Assembly (NCBI GenBank): GCA_030762935.1
Contig: CM060900.1
Span: 388,577,132-388,641,131 of the forward strand
Length of the DNA: 64,000 bases
Direction of reading: 5' to 3'
From: Hymenopus coronatus
Taxonomy: Eukaryota; Arthropoda; Insecta; Mantodea; Hymenopodidae
Every line of letters begins with the position of its first letter. Positions within the stretch are counted from its first letter, which is position 1. Shown one piece after another: positions 36,091 to 46,883 of the stretch. A model generated the notes under the pieces. It worked only from the letters and a program-made list of their open reading frames with translations, did no database searches and had not been told where the DNA came from. The position numbers were made by a program, and so were the translations under genes.

Positions 36091-37223
36091 TTTCAGTTCG
36101 TTAGTAACAGGAAAGCTTAATGAATGGAGTGCTTCCTGTTGAACAAAGAGAGAACTGTTACACGGATACCACTCTCCCCCTCTACTTCACGCCTGTAGCA
36201 GTCACCCGACAAGCAGACTTCAAACACTGAAACTACCCACTTCGGACCACTCCCCCACCCAATCCAATCGGAAACCAAACTTTGTACTTTTTTTTCAGGA
36301 ATCCGATTTTCACACAGACGGAAGCTAATTACCTAATTCCCTGCTGCAACACCTACCCGATACCCGGCGTGGTGTTAGCAAACGAAGGAATGTGTTCTGT
36401 TCGTTTATTTTATTTTTACAGGAATAATTGGCAAAAGAAGGGAAAAATAGTGTCTGTGGTAGAGAATTCTGGCTCTTGGAACTTCATGAGAGCACTATTA
36501 TATATAACGGACTTGCGGATAAATATACGTTTACTTACCAACACAATCACAGGAAAGTTGTTGATGTTGGTGTTATACCGAGGTAAAATTCTATTTTTCC
36601 ATTGTCTGTATGTTATTCATAATAAATATTTTCTGAGGAAGCTCTTTTATGTAAATTATATTACAGTTAGACTTTAATCTTGTAGAGCGATGGCACAAGT
36701 TGACTGCAGTACATTATATACACTGTGACAGCTTAAGGAGCTGCCTCACTCCTACTTAGGGAACTAAAGCCACGTGTTGCTGTCAAAAATGTAAACCAAA
36801 GGCATTGCATTCAGCTTTATCGGGCACGAAGATTACAAAAGACAGTCGGTGTGCAATGGATTCGTCTTTGGTTTTATTGAGGGAGTTTGGAACCAAAACG
36901 GCTGTTTAGAACTCAGCAAAGCAGCACAATTTTTTAAGATAGATTCTAGGAACTAAGAACTGCTTTTTAGGGTGTGGGGATCGGAGCTCTACACAAAGCT
37001 ATAATTATTTCATTCCACCCTAACATAACATCTCATTTTCACTAAATCCCCACGTCCAAAAAAAGAAAAGTAATGCTTCTAATTTATTCAACTAAATGTC
37101 ACTTCAGTTTATCTGCCCCCTTTTTTTAACCTTTTGCCAGATATAGCTTAGCTTCCCCCTACTGTCAGTGAAATTTGCCTAATTACATTCTCGCAGTTGG
37201 TTTAAGGAAAGTGGAAATTGGGT
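36088..37223. other. Spacer with an unassigned 131-codon open frame
   Basis: The plus-strand frame 36282-36677 is open for 131 codons and begins just after a T8-CAGG string that looks like a splice acceptor. A second TTTTTACAGG follows at about 36411-36422. The translation shows no recognised domain and is AT-driven. It is not called as a gene. Confidence 0.3.
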
Positions 37224-37395
37224 TATATTTATGGACGCTCTTTAACTACTGTGCTTCTCAGGATCCCATTCTGTATTGGGCGTAAAATACCGCTTAATTT
37301 TGTTCGTAGGGCTCTTTATCAGGCTTGAGTTTCTTTTACGTGCCGTAAATTTACGGATTTACTACCCTTCCGAAAGGTACCAGGGATTTGGTTTA
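37224..37395 (-). mobile_element. SINE-A copy, lacking the tRNA head
   Basis: Minus-strand 3' and middle parts of the family are present: CTTTCGGAAGGGTAGTAAA, CAAGCCTGAT and GAGAAGCACAG, ending near TCCATAAATATAA. The A and B boxes are missing. Confidence 0.75.
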
Positions 37396-38604
37396 CGGAC
37401 TCTTATTACCACTTCACATGATACTTCTCTGTTATTCTATTTAATGGCCTCTAGAGCTTTTGTGCAGAATCATCAAATATTACTACATCAAAATACACTT
37501 TATACAAGTTGAGGCTGAAACAACAGTCAAATAATTGGAAAACACATGTGTATATGTGGGGCTTCAACACCTAAAAGGCAGATAAAAGGACATTTAAGGT
37601 ACCCTGATAAACCCGTTTTCTCAGCAATTTTGAAATTATGTTCGCATAAATCCACTCATATTTCTTGTTATCCTGATGGTTGAGGCGCACAGTTTAGATT
37701 TTGTAGGAGAATTGCACCGAAAAGTTTCAATTATATTTCAATACGCTGTCGAATGTAAAACTTTGTGGAGGACTTTCGTGACGCGAAACTTATTAAGGTT
37801 TTTCTATTAGATGAAAATATAAAATACCGTTTGTTAATCGAAGTGTTCCTTACTCAAATATAAATTTATTAAGGTTGTTTAGAATACTTAATTTAGATAA
37901 AAAATATAAATCCTAATTACTGTGCTTACAAATAACAGAATTTCTTATTTCCTGTTACGTAAACTTATTCACTCTAGATTAGAGTAAAATAGGAAATGTT
38001 CACTTAAAATATATACATTGTTATATTAACTGTATTTAAACTTGATTCGATCATTCAACTAGATAAACCCATCAGATTATGAGCAACCATCGCCTTTGAT
38101 AATTTCAGTAGGATACCATCCCTCTTACTCTTAAGGTCCACCTTCCACCCATTGTCCTTTCTGTGAGGTTTATACAGTATCTATTTTCATTAACCGTAGT
38201 AAAATTATACAGGAAATATCTTAACTCCAAAACAAAAAAGACAAGTTCTCCACGTATGAAGCAATATTTGCCTATTGAAGTAACGCTAGGTCATTGTTTA
38301 TAGAAGAAGATTTAGAACTGTCAGTTCAAACTTTATTAAATGTTTTGAATTAAACAAGAATTCAGACGTGTTTTACAAATTTAACATAATTCTTCAGTTG
38401 CCTTAGAGCAGAAAACACACCTGTTTCTCTCTTTTGTTCCTCTTCACGAACACACCATATGCATCAATTGATTATTACAGCCAAGCGCAAAGATCTTTAG
38501 TTCGCACTGTGTAGTTAACAAGAAGTATGCATATCTCATTGATGTGAAGCTTTCACCCAATTAATCCTGTGAATATATAAATAAGTATTAGTGTTACCCA
38601 TCGC
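37396..38604. other. AT-rich spacer
   Basis: No supported feature. Confidence 0.5.
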
Positions 38605-38662
38605 TGTACAGATCGCCTGCGGTGCCTATGTAGTAAAAGCGGGCGTTAAACACCATAAAAAA
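38605..38662 (+). mobile_element. SINE-B 3'-end fragment
   Basis: CGCCTGCGGTGCCTATGTAG and AAAGCGGGCGTTAAACACCA followed by a short A run are the terminal section of SINE-B without its head. Confidence 0.8.
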
Positions 38663-38984
38663 GGGTTGCACAGATGTATTTTGGAAGTAAGGGATTGAAA
38701 ATAAGGATATGGCTAGTTCCTTAAGTTCGCAAACATCCTAACACTTTTACTGAGATAAAATTAGGTAATGGGGGGGGGGGGCGGATGAATATTTGGACAG
38801 ATAAATAACGGGGTCGATTTTGTTGGAGTTTCATCTATCCTCCACACATCAACCTCAAAGGCTTATTGTGCAACCCCATTGAAAAGGATGCGTTCATCGT
38901 TTCCCAAAATTTGTTTTCTGGGAAAAAAAATTACAGTATTTAGTTTATACCTTCAGTATCATTTCCGAAGCGCTATCTGGTTAG
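38663..38984. other. Spacer with G11 run
   Basis: A run of 11 G at about 38770 is the only notable point. Confidence 0.6.
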
Positions 38985-39173
38985 TAAAGGAGTAAGTCTC
39001 TTTCTTTTCAGGAGTGGGCAGTCAAAGAAAACTTGCGAGGCAGTTTCCGAGCCATTTTCGCACATTCTGCAGATGGGTTCATCCTTGAAGAGCCCTGCAA
39101 TACGTAGATTTTCCTGTAACCCCATTTTCAGATATTATGGTGATTATTTTCCACCTTCGTGTTTTATCCAATC

Positions 39174-39184
39174 TCGGGTTTGAT
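39174..39184. repeat. Target-site duplication of SINE-A, left
   Basis: TCGGGTTTGAT, repeated exactly at 39404-39414. Confidence 0.85.
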
Positions 39185-39403
39185 ATAGTCAGCCTCCGTG
39201 GTGTAATGGTTACCATGCTGACTTCATAAACCCAAGGTCGCGGGTTCAAACCCGGCGGAGGACGATGGATTTTTTCGGGCGTAAAAGTCCTCAAGCCTGA
39301 TTGAGAAGCCTCTGAGCAAAATTAAGCGGTCTTTCACGCCCAATTTAGAATGGGGCGCTGAGAACCACAGCATTTAAAGACCGTCCATAAATAACACCAC
39401 ATT
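39185..39403 (+). mobile_element. SINE-A copy inside R1-like LINE
   Basis: The head GCCTCCGTGGTGTAATGG with CGGGTTCAAACCCGG and GGAGGAC has a tRNA-like acceptor pairing at six of seven positions. The body is TTTTTTCGGGCGTAAAA, CAAGCCTGATTGAGA, CTGAGAACCACAG and CCATAAATAACACC. The TTCCTTCGGAAGG section of other copies is missing, so it is a deletion variant. An exact 11-bp target duplication flanks it. Confidence 0.92.
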
Positions 39404-40566
39404 TCGGGTTTGATGAAAAGAACTTGTTAACCTATGAGCACTTTTCGCAGTACGTGAAAGATGATTATTATTGCAGGTTCAGGGCGAAAATGTGGTTTCT
39501 CAAAACCATTTTTAGCTGACTCATAAGCTTTCCGTTAATGAACTGCTACTTCTCCAGTCCCTGTTTGCACTAAGCGGGTATACAGTTAACCTGGCCACCC
39601 TTGTAAATATATGTCCAGGGATTCCCAGTAGAGTCACCACTGCAATGGTTGGAGTACTTAAGGCCCCTGGAATGTAAATTTACATGCTGCAGCAGCTTTT
39701 AGTATTTTTCATTGCACATATATACAATAGCTGATGGGTAGTTATACCCCAGTTTGTTACAACAGTGCATTTTATGGTCACAAGTGAACACATAGCTATT
39801 AAGCGTAATATAACGTAATTTTTTTTCGTTCCAGCTCAGTTTCTTATAAATTAAAGGCCCAAATAATTGACTCACTCCAAATATCTCCGGGGTATATTGC
39901 CTATTTTAAAATATCGTACGTCCTCCTGATGGTAAAACTAACAATAACTGATTTTTTGGGCTTGATGCACCGCCTTGTCCCGTCGTGTGTATGAGACTGT
40001 ATTGGAAAATGTCCGAAACGTAATAAATGCTATATGATCTCTATAGCCTTGTACATAAATAATATCCCTCCCAAGTTATACGCTTAAGTAGACTCTTTGA
40101 GTCACCGTTCATCACAAGACTCCAAAGCACAGAGAGAAAACTCCTCCCTGTGGGCAGCCCCTAGTGGGACGATTTTCTTCGTTTTCTCAAATGTTTCTGC
40201 TTCTGAGCATGGAGTTTATCCAACTACAACGAATGTCATACTCCATACCTTTGTGCAACCAAAACCATAGATTAATAACAATATTAACAAAAATACCCTC
40301 TATGACCAGGAAACCTCCTGAAGCTACTTCCTCCCCAGCCATTGAGCCCTCCTATAAATTGATGAGAAACGTAGTTGTACTGGTTGCTAGTACAGATAAT
40401 TTCCGCCAGATGCCGACAGCTTATTTTAACGTAAATCAAGATAATGTAGTCGGTTTTTGTACTTAGCCGGATGCCGAATATTTTACACTGGAAAGCAGTA
40501 TATTAGTTTTTTATAAATTAAAGAGTACATATGAGAATTTTTTGAAAGGTGATAGATGAAATAAAT

Positions 40567-41065
40567 TAATAATAAAATAAATAATTAATAAACATACTAT
40601 AATAATAATCATAATCAGGTTAATAACATTATATATGATAGTAGCTCAATAATATTATGAAAATATATTTTACAAAAAATAATAAATGAATATTAGTATA
40701 ATAATGTTAATAAATATATTAATTTTAACTAATAAGTATAATTATGTAAACGCAATATAACTTTAAATTCAATAAATTGTTTTATTAAATAAAATATTAA
40801 TTAGGTGCACATAAATGACTAATAAAATAAATAATGAATAAACAAAATATAACGATAATCATAATCAAAGGTAACAATATTATATATGATGGTAACTAAA
40901 TGATACAATTAAAATATATTTTACAAATACATAACAAAGCAATATAAGTTAAGCAGTTCTAATAAATACGCTAATCTTAACTAATAAGTATAATTATATG
41001 AGCACACTATAAATGTAAATTCAATAAAATACTTCATAAATGAAATATTAATTAATTGCATATAC
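40567..41065 (+). repeat. Two-copy tandem repeat, period about 250 bp, very AT-rich
   Basis: AATAAAATAAATAAT recurs at 40571 and 40821, ATAATCATAATCA at about 40606 and 40856, TATATATGAT at about 40630 and 40880, and AACTAATAAGTATAATTAT at 40727 and 40979. The unit is more than 80% A+T. The copies differ by point changes and small indels. Confidence 0.85.
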
Positions 41066-42235
41066 TTAAAGTTTAGGAGTTGTTATACAATGTTTCAGTA
41101 GCTACAGAAAAATTATAAATATAATTCAATTAATTTAATTTTTAAACAGTAAATTATCAGGGTGGACTATATGCCCCGTTTTAAGAAATTAGATTCCGAG
41201 GTATGGTATTGTAATTTTATAGGTTTATTTATTTATTTAGAGTCCTCCAAACTAGTAACAAAACTATGCAGTCCAGTTACATAAGAATTTGATGTTTCGT
41301 AGGTTTTTATGGTAGGGTATCCAGCGCAACTTTCTTTCGAATAAACAAACAAATACATATGTGCCCTGAAAGGATACCAGAATGTTGTTTATTCTTAAGT
41401 GCGTTTATATATATGTGCGTAAGTATACATATGTGTGTTAGTGTAAACATCAGGGCAGAGGAATCATAGCTCTTGGCTACCCTGTCCCAGAAGAGGTTAC
41501 AGAGGAGGATATAAAGCGAGTAAAGTCCACTGCATGAAATAAATATTTTAAGTTTAATGACTTAAATTTAGTTAACACTGTGAATTAAGGCTATTTGAAT
41601 TCAAAATTCTCTGTCCATCTACTATGCTTTTCGTCTAGTTTCTAGGTCTCGACACCATATATGTTCCCTGAAAGTGTGGCTCAAAAGAGAAGTTTGAGTG
41701 TGTCGTCATTCGAGCATGTAAAATCACCCATAGGCTTGCATCTTGTTTCTACGGATTTTGGAACCTGCCGCTGCCTGTGACAGGCTAGATATTTCCTCAT
41801 AGAGAGTTTAACAGGAAGGTCGTTTGAGTTCATGCACACTTTTATTATAATATTTGAGGGTTGTATGACATTGCCTGCGGTATCCAGGTGTCTGTGATTT
41901 GTTAAAGTGATTTCCTACCCTGGCTCCCTTTGGTTTCAAGGCCACTTTCTGGGATTTAATACTTCTCGTGACATGAGTCAAACAGAGGCTCTCGAATTAA
42001 GTGGGCACCATATTAATATCAACAAAATATATAATCCTATCAGTTTGCTCGGTCCTACTTGAGAGATCCTGAACATAGGGTTTCCATCAGTTTCTCCTGA
42101 GATTCCTGAAGAAATTAGCTCTGGTAACCACTATTTTATCACTGGTGGGTACTTCAGGAATAAATTTGCTGTTCTTGGTGGCTTCCTTAAAGCTTCCACG
42201 GGAAGCTGGGAGTATAATGACCACCCAAGCACACA
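41066..42235. other. Spacer, unassigned
   Basis: About 41440-42200 is less AT-rich than its surroundings, yet no frame gives a recognisable protein on either strand. Confidence 0.45.
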
Positions 42236-42328
42236 CCCGAAAAAATCCATCGTCCTCCACCGGGTTTGAACCCGCGACCTTGGGTATATGAAGCTAGCAT
42301 GGTAACCATTACACCACGGAGGGCGATT
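42236..42328 (-). mobile_element. SINE-A head fragment
   Basis: The minus strand gives CCCTCCGTGGTGTAATGG, GGTCGCGGGTTCAAACCCGG and GGAGGACGATG. Only the tRNA-like head and a few bases of body remain. It is a 3' truncated copy, the opposite of the usual 5' truncation. Confidence 0.85.
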
Positions 42329-43224
42329 CCAAAGGGTTAAAAGTATTATAAAAATTCCTCTGAGAGATATAAAGAATTCATAATTTTCATTGGATCTAAT
42401 GTATACACGTACAAAATTACGTCAATTGCTTTGTACATAGGGATATAAAGCAATAACGTTGGCAGAAGTTATTCAAGATTCCAAAGTAATTTATTTTCGC
42501 AAGACTGTAAAAATTCAAGGGTACATGCTTTGTCAAAATCATCCTAAAACAGTGTTAAAAGAAGAGATTTTTATATTGACATAAAGTACAACTCCGCCTC
42601 TAAAATCCAACTTTATAAATTCTAAGCCTCTCATTTTATGCTTTGGGGTTGTTAGTGTCCCATTTCTGAAATGTTTGCAATAAATAACCTAATGATCTCC
42701 TGATCCGGAACGGAATTCAAATTGTGTGACATAGATATGAAAACAGTCTTAAAACTCTGGGTTTAAATGAATTATATAGCGTTAGTACAACATGAGGAAT
42801 GGACATTTTTAATAGTAAGAAACTATTAACATCAGTGGAATAGCTTTTAGGATAGCCACATACATACATAAACACATTTTTTATCTTTATATAATTCAAT
42901 AATATCATTATTATAGATAATTTAAATTATGTTTCTCAGTCATAGTCATTATCTGGTTGCATCCAACTAAAATGTTCCAAGTTTGAATGGAAGTTCTAAC
43001 AGCTTACTACAAATATTTAGTACAAGCTACCAAGAGACGGACTCTCAATGAGTAATGCTTAGGCAGAAGTTAAGGATGTGTCTAACTCTATGCATGTATC
43101 ATAAACAAATTATAAATAAATATGCATGCAAGTAAGGGTTTGGTAAATTATAGCGAGGAATTAATAGAAAGGGTGTTAAAGAATAAATTAAACGACCAAC
43201 TTCGAACAGAAGTTAAAGTTTCAG
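42329..43224. other. AT-rich spacer
   Basis: No supported feature. Confidence 0.5.
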
Positions 43225-43715
43225 AACTCAGCGGGATAATTCAGGCGGTTTCGTCTTTGGTACGCATTTAGGAGGTCACGGTTTCAATCCCCTTGGCCGT
43301 CCTACCTTACCCATGGGTTTTATTCAGAGGTTACCCAGGCAAATACTGGTTTATTCCATCCCCTGTAGTTCCTCTCCCTCTGAGTTGTTTTTTTTTTTTC
43401 ACAGCTACTTCCTCTATATTTCATCCCCTTGGTTTCTTTTAAAATTTGGAAGTGTCGGTGTTTGGAAGAGGTTGCTCTCCATATTCGACTTCGGCTGTTG
43501 CCCGGATGAGTACCGCGCCTATCGAGAATGTTTAGACCCCTTGAGGGGCGGAGTCCCCGGTGTGCCTGTCCGACTGTCTGGGTACTTCAATCTAGAAATT
43601 GTAGATTCTGAAATTGCCATACCGTCCATCGTTCCTGCTTCTGGCTGCCCAGGGTATCCTCTCACCTCGTTCCCCTCTATCGAGGGTGCTCCCTCGTACG
43701 GCGTATATGTAATAA
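43225..43715 (+). mobile_element. SINE-D-like copy, plus strand
   Basis: GCGGGATAATTCAGGCGGTT corresponds to the A-box region GCGGGATGGCTCAGGCGG of the 46.3-46.9 kb copy, and CACGGTTTCAATCCCC is B-box-like. The long body includes GAGGGGCGGAGTCCCC and ends before CTAAGTTGAATGC. A T11 run lies at about 43387. No duplication secured. Confidence 0.55.
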
Positions 43716-43737
43716 TCATCTAAGTTGAATGCTATGT

Positions 43738-43927
43738 GGTCCGAATTTGATTCCAGGTGGCCGCATGTAAGAATTTTAGTTGGAAAAGGCGATGACTGAG
43801 CGGATTTTCTCCGGGTTCTCCGGTTTCCCCCACCATCGTATTCCTCCAGTGTTCCATCTTCATTCAATACATTATCAGCTATTGCCTGCATTGTAGTAAA
43901 AGTGCGGGCTAAACACTATCAAAAAAA
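43738..43927 (+). mobile_element. SINE-B copy, A box missing
   Basis: It starts around the B-box-like GAATTTGATTCCAGG. GGATTTTCTCCGGGTTCTCC, GGTTTCCCCCACCAT and the 3' end TGCGGGCTAAACACTATC with A7 follow. The next 100 bases (to about 44030) resemble the 3' section of SINE-B2, so this copy may lie inside a SINE-B2. Confidence 0.7.
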
Positions 43928-44027
43928 TCCTGACTCTCTATTATCCAGAGCCTCTGCTTCTCAACAGACATCTGATCCCAGGTGCTGGTTTGCAAGTCTT
44001 AGTACCTACATTCAAGGAGAGCAAGCA

Positions 44028-44039
44028 CAGAAAGAAAGA
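44028..44039. repeat. Target-site duplication of SINE-C, left
   Basis: CAGAAAGAAAGA, repeated at 44379-44390. Confidence 0.8.
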
Positions 44040-44378
44040 AACTCCATGGTACGATAGTCCACAAGGGACCTTGGCCTACCACCCGGCCGCTGCATCCCCC
44101 ATCTCGGTCCGAAGGCGTCATGAATGGGGTGCAGTGCTGGAGGGTGTGATCTGATCAGCGCCTCAAGTCCCGGTTAATGCGCTCTACTCCATCTGGAGTC
44201 ACTAGTTTTCAATCAAGCAGCTCCTCAATTGCCCCCCCCCCCTCAGAGACCACACGAGGCCTAGAGCTCCCAGGACCAAGTCTCCCAGCGGGGGAAAATT
44301 CCCCACGCCGGTACCGGGAATCGAATCCAGGACTCCCGCTTGACAAGCACCCGTGCTACCACCGCGCTAAGCAGACGG
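44040..44378 (-). mobile_element. SINE-C copy with target-site duplication
   Basis: The minus strand carries GCGCGGTGGTAGCACGG, CTTGTCAAGCGGGAG and the B box GGATTCGATTCCCGG, then TACCGGCGTGGGGAA. It is 339 bp between 12-bp duplications. A C12-type run at about 44230 disturbs the body. Confidence 0.9.
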
Positions 44379-44504
44379 CAGAAAGAAAGAGAAAATATCC
44401 ACAGTTAAATGAAAAACGCAAAAGAATTATGAATCTCAGATTGAATTAGTTGTCCTTGTAGCTGAAGCGCTCTCTTTCTCTCTATAGTTTATTTCATCAT
44501 CTAA

Positions 44505-44688
44505 ATCTGAACTTCTGAGTGACTTCACGGTTTAGTCAGGAACTGAGCTCATCTGAACTTCTGAGTGACTTCACGGTTTAGTCAGGAACTGAGCTCATCT
44601 GAACTACTGAGTGACTTCACGGTTTAGTCAGGAACTGAGCTCATCTGAACTTCTGAGTGACTTCACGGTTTAGTCAGGAACTGAGCTC
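44505..44688 (+). repeat. Tandem repeat, four units of 46 bp
   Basis: Units start at 44505, 44551, 44597 and 44643 with ATCTGAACTTCTGAGTGACT and end GGAACTGAGCTC. Only one substitution is seen, in unit 3 (A for T in GAACTACTGA). The unit length is not divisible by three. Confidence 0.98.
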
Positions 44689-46296
44689 TGGCTTTCATAA
44701 GGACTGTAAGGTAACAAATATAGCTTTCAGCATCTCCTTAAACTTGTATGGCTCCAGAAACAATAGGTTTAAGAGCCACAAGGCGGCCGAGGAAAGTTTT
44801 CGCAATTCTACTTCGTCCCTCAAGAGGCAGTGTTGGCTCATGCATAGTAATGAATTACATCATGGAAGGGAATTAAGCCAAGGCGATGTCAAAACTTTGC
44901 TATTTACTGCAATTATTTCCTTGTTAAGTGACACGGGCCTTTCCGTGACGCCGTTGGCTATAGTGCGATGCTCTATTTCCTGAGGATAAAATTTGCGCGG
45001 ATTCAACCTCACCCATAAGAGTACAGATTTAATTCCAGAGTATTGGACTGTTGTCCATTCAGCATAGTGAGAAAAATGTGGAGCGGAAATGGGCAGCGAT
45101 ATCGATCACGAAAATCAACTTTGCAGCTGGGTGATGCACCTCACCGTACCTGTTGGATGACCACCCACCTCTGTTGTACTTACGTGGGCGTGAGGCCGGT
45201 AATAAGGTTGGACGGCTCAGTAATGCCATAGAAATTGATATGATAGGGAGCTGATACATTGCAGAGCAAACACAATTGAAAGGCTGCGATTTCTCCAAGA
45301 TGACGGTTAACTCGATTTTTATCGTTGCTCGTAATGCGGAGGGAAGGCACTTTTTTGTGTGTATGTCCCATTTGATACTTCTTATGCTGCCGCGGCTTGG
45401 CAGTCTAAATTCTAATGTGTTTATCATACTTAGCTGAATAAGTACACATAATTGTAGTTAACATATATTTAGCTTTTCATTATATTTTTTCATGTTGATT
45501 GTGTTTGTATGGATACCTTTACTGTGTACTCCTTTCACTTTTGGAGGAAAATTATAAAGACAATAATAAACAGTGAATTCTTTTTTCACCAGGAGTGCAC
45601 TTTTAAAAGTCATTTGATGACTTATTTATTCGGACATCTATCAAAGTTAAAAAACATACATTTTCAGCGAATTTCTCCTCTGTCAAGTAACTCTTTACTG
45701 GTAAAATATTTATGTTACTTCTTATTTTCCGTATAACTGATCTAGGGGGTTTTCACTTGTTCATGAATTCAAGGTAAATAAATATACGAAATAAGTAAAT
45801 AAATAAAATAGTTTGGGTCCTATTGAGTTTAAATTCACTATTGTAGTTCAGTCATTTTCAGTCACTATATTTTGGTTGCGCATATCAGTGGACTGTATTA
45901 CAAGCGAAACAACCTCTTCTTTCTTGCATTTCAATCGCTGGAGGGTTGAACACACTGGACTATACTAATCACATGCAAAGCAGCACCCATTGTCCGTCAC
46001 CGTTTTAATAATTCTTATATTATCAAAATCCTAGACGTGTAGTTTCTGAATAAAAAAAAAGCTCGTTAACATTTGGGAACAAACCCACGGCGACACAGCC
46101 CCCTTTTCGGAAGGTACTACTGTAATAAGGGGGTTGAAAATGGCATCAGCTACCCAATTTAGTGTTTGTCCAATAGCCTTTCTCTTGTTAAATATAGTAC
46201 AGTCATCTGAACTTCAACTTCACGTTGAGTTGGACTCAGATCCCGTTTCAGAAGTCACTACTGTGAAGCGGAAAGTAGGGGATAACATCAGTGACG
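44689..46296. other. Spacer with two unassigned open frames
   Basis: Open frames at 44657-44983 (plus) and 45059-45427 (minus) have no recognised motif. The patch 44700-45430 is richer in GC than its surroundings and may be an unclassified relic. Confidence 0.35.
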
Positions 46297-46306
46297 TCAT
46301 TTAGTG
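46297..46306. repeat. Target-site duplication of SINE-D, left
   Basis: TCATTTAGTG, repeated exactly at 46874-46883. Confidence 0.85.
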
Positions 46307-46873
46307 TTACGGTTAGGATTAGGATTAGGAACGACGGTTCCTCGGAACTCTTGGTTAGAGCAACGGACATAGGCCTTTGTGGTATTTTGCCATTTTACGT
46401 AACGCCAAGGAGGGAGAGTCTAAGAGAGAGACCCGAATGGTGAACAGGTCCGGAGGAGGCGGACTTAAGCATGGATGAAGTTCCAATCGGTTACAGTGGA
46501 ACGTTTCTGCCGCCGCTGTAGGCCCTATTCACAAGCATTTGAGCCTCCCGGTGAACTCCAGAGGGAGTCCTAAAACCGGAAGGTGGGTCCCAATTAGGTA
46601 TTCCCGACCACGGTGCCCGGATAACCTTTCAAAATGTGCAAATCGCCATTCAGCCGCAACACGCTGAACACCGTCTTTTGGTTCTTCAACCCTGAAAGAG
46701 ATGATTAGGAAACCCTTGGAAGAGGAAATGGTGGACTGCAAAATTCGGGGGAGGTAATCATCCTACCCAGCATTCGCCTGGCCTTTCAGGGAATTCTCCG
46801 GAAAAATATGAGTCAGATAGACAATCCAGAATGCAGGGCACAGGATGAAACCGCCTGAGCCATCCCGCTCGAT
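46307..46873 (-). mobile_element. SINE-D, 567 bp, with (TCCTAA)n-like tail
   Basis: On the minus strand the head is ATCGAGCGGGATGGCTCAGG; the B box is not preserved. The body has AAAGGCCAGGCGAATGCTGG, TTCAGGGTTGAAG and CACCGTGGTCGGGAATACC. The 3' end on the plus strand reads GGTTAGGATTAGGATTAGGA, that is, three TTAGGA units, in place of a poly(A) tail. An exact 10-bp duplication flanks it. The family is long for a SINE and no ORF is seen. Confidence 0.8.
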
Positions 46874-46883
46874 TCATTTAGTG

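Larger units (their letters stand above)
38985..40420 (-). pseudogene. R1-like non-LTR retrotransposon relic (RT to zinc finger)
   Basis: Minus-strand translations in changing frames give the order expected of an R1/LOA-like ORF2. FLVIEGIFVNI at 40281-40306 is the first RT catalytic block with Val for Asp, and WINSMLRSRN follows. RGCPQGGVFS lies at 40133-40162, VNYLGL near 39860 is a late RT/thumb string, and GALSTPTIAVVTLLGIPGHI at about 39609-39668 is the linker before RNase H. CRMCENGSETASQVFFDC at 39018-39071 is the C-terminal finger with Gln for His. Much of RNase H is lost or unreadable. SINE-A at 39185-39403 inserted into it later. The element copied itself by target-primed reverse transcription when active. 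Confidence 0.8.

Noticed and set aside
39190..39265. Possible functional tRNA gene
   Set aside because: A and B boxes and acceptor pairing are present, but the anticodon arm does not fold properly and the sequence continues into the SINE-A body seen in several other copies.
45059..45427. 122-codon minus-strand open frame
   Set aside because: No recognisable motif or neighbouring gene signal.
46307..46335. Interstitial telomere repeat (TTAGG)
   Set aside because: The unit is TTAGGA, only three copies long, and it sits at the 3' end of a SINE between its body and target duplication.
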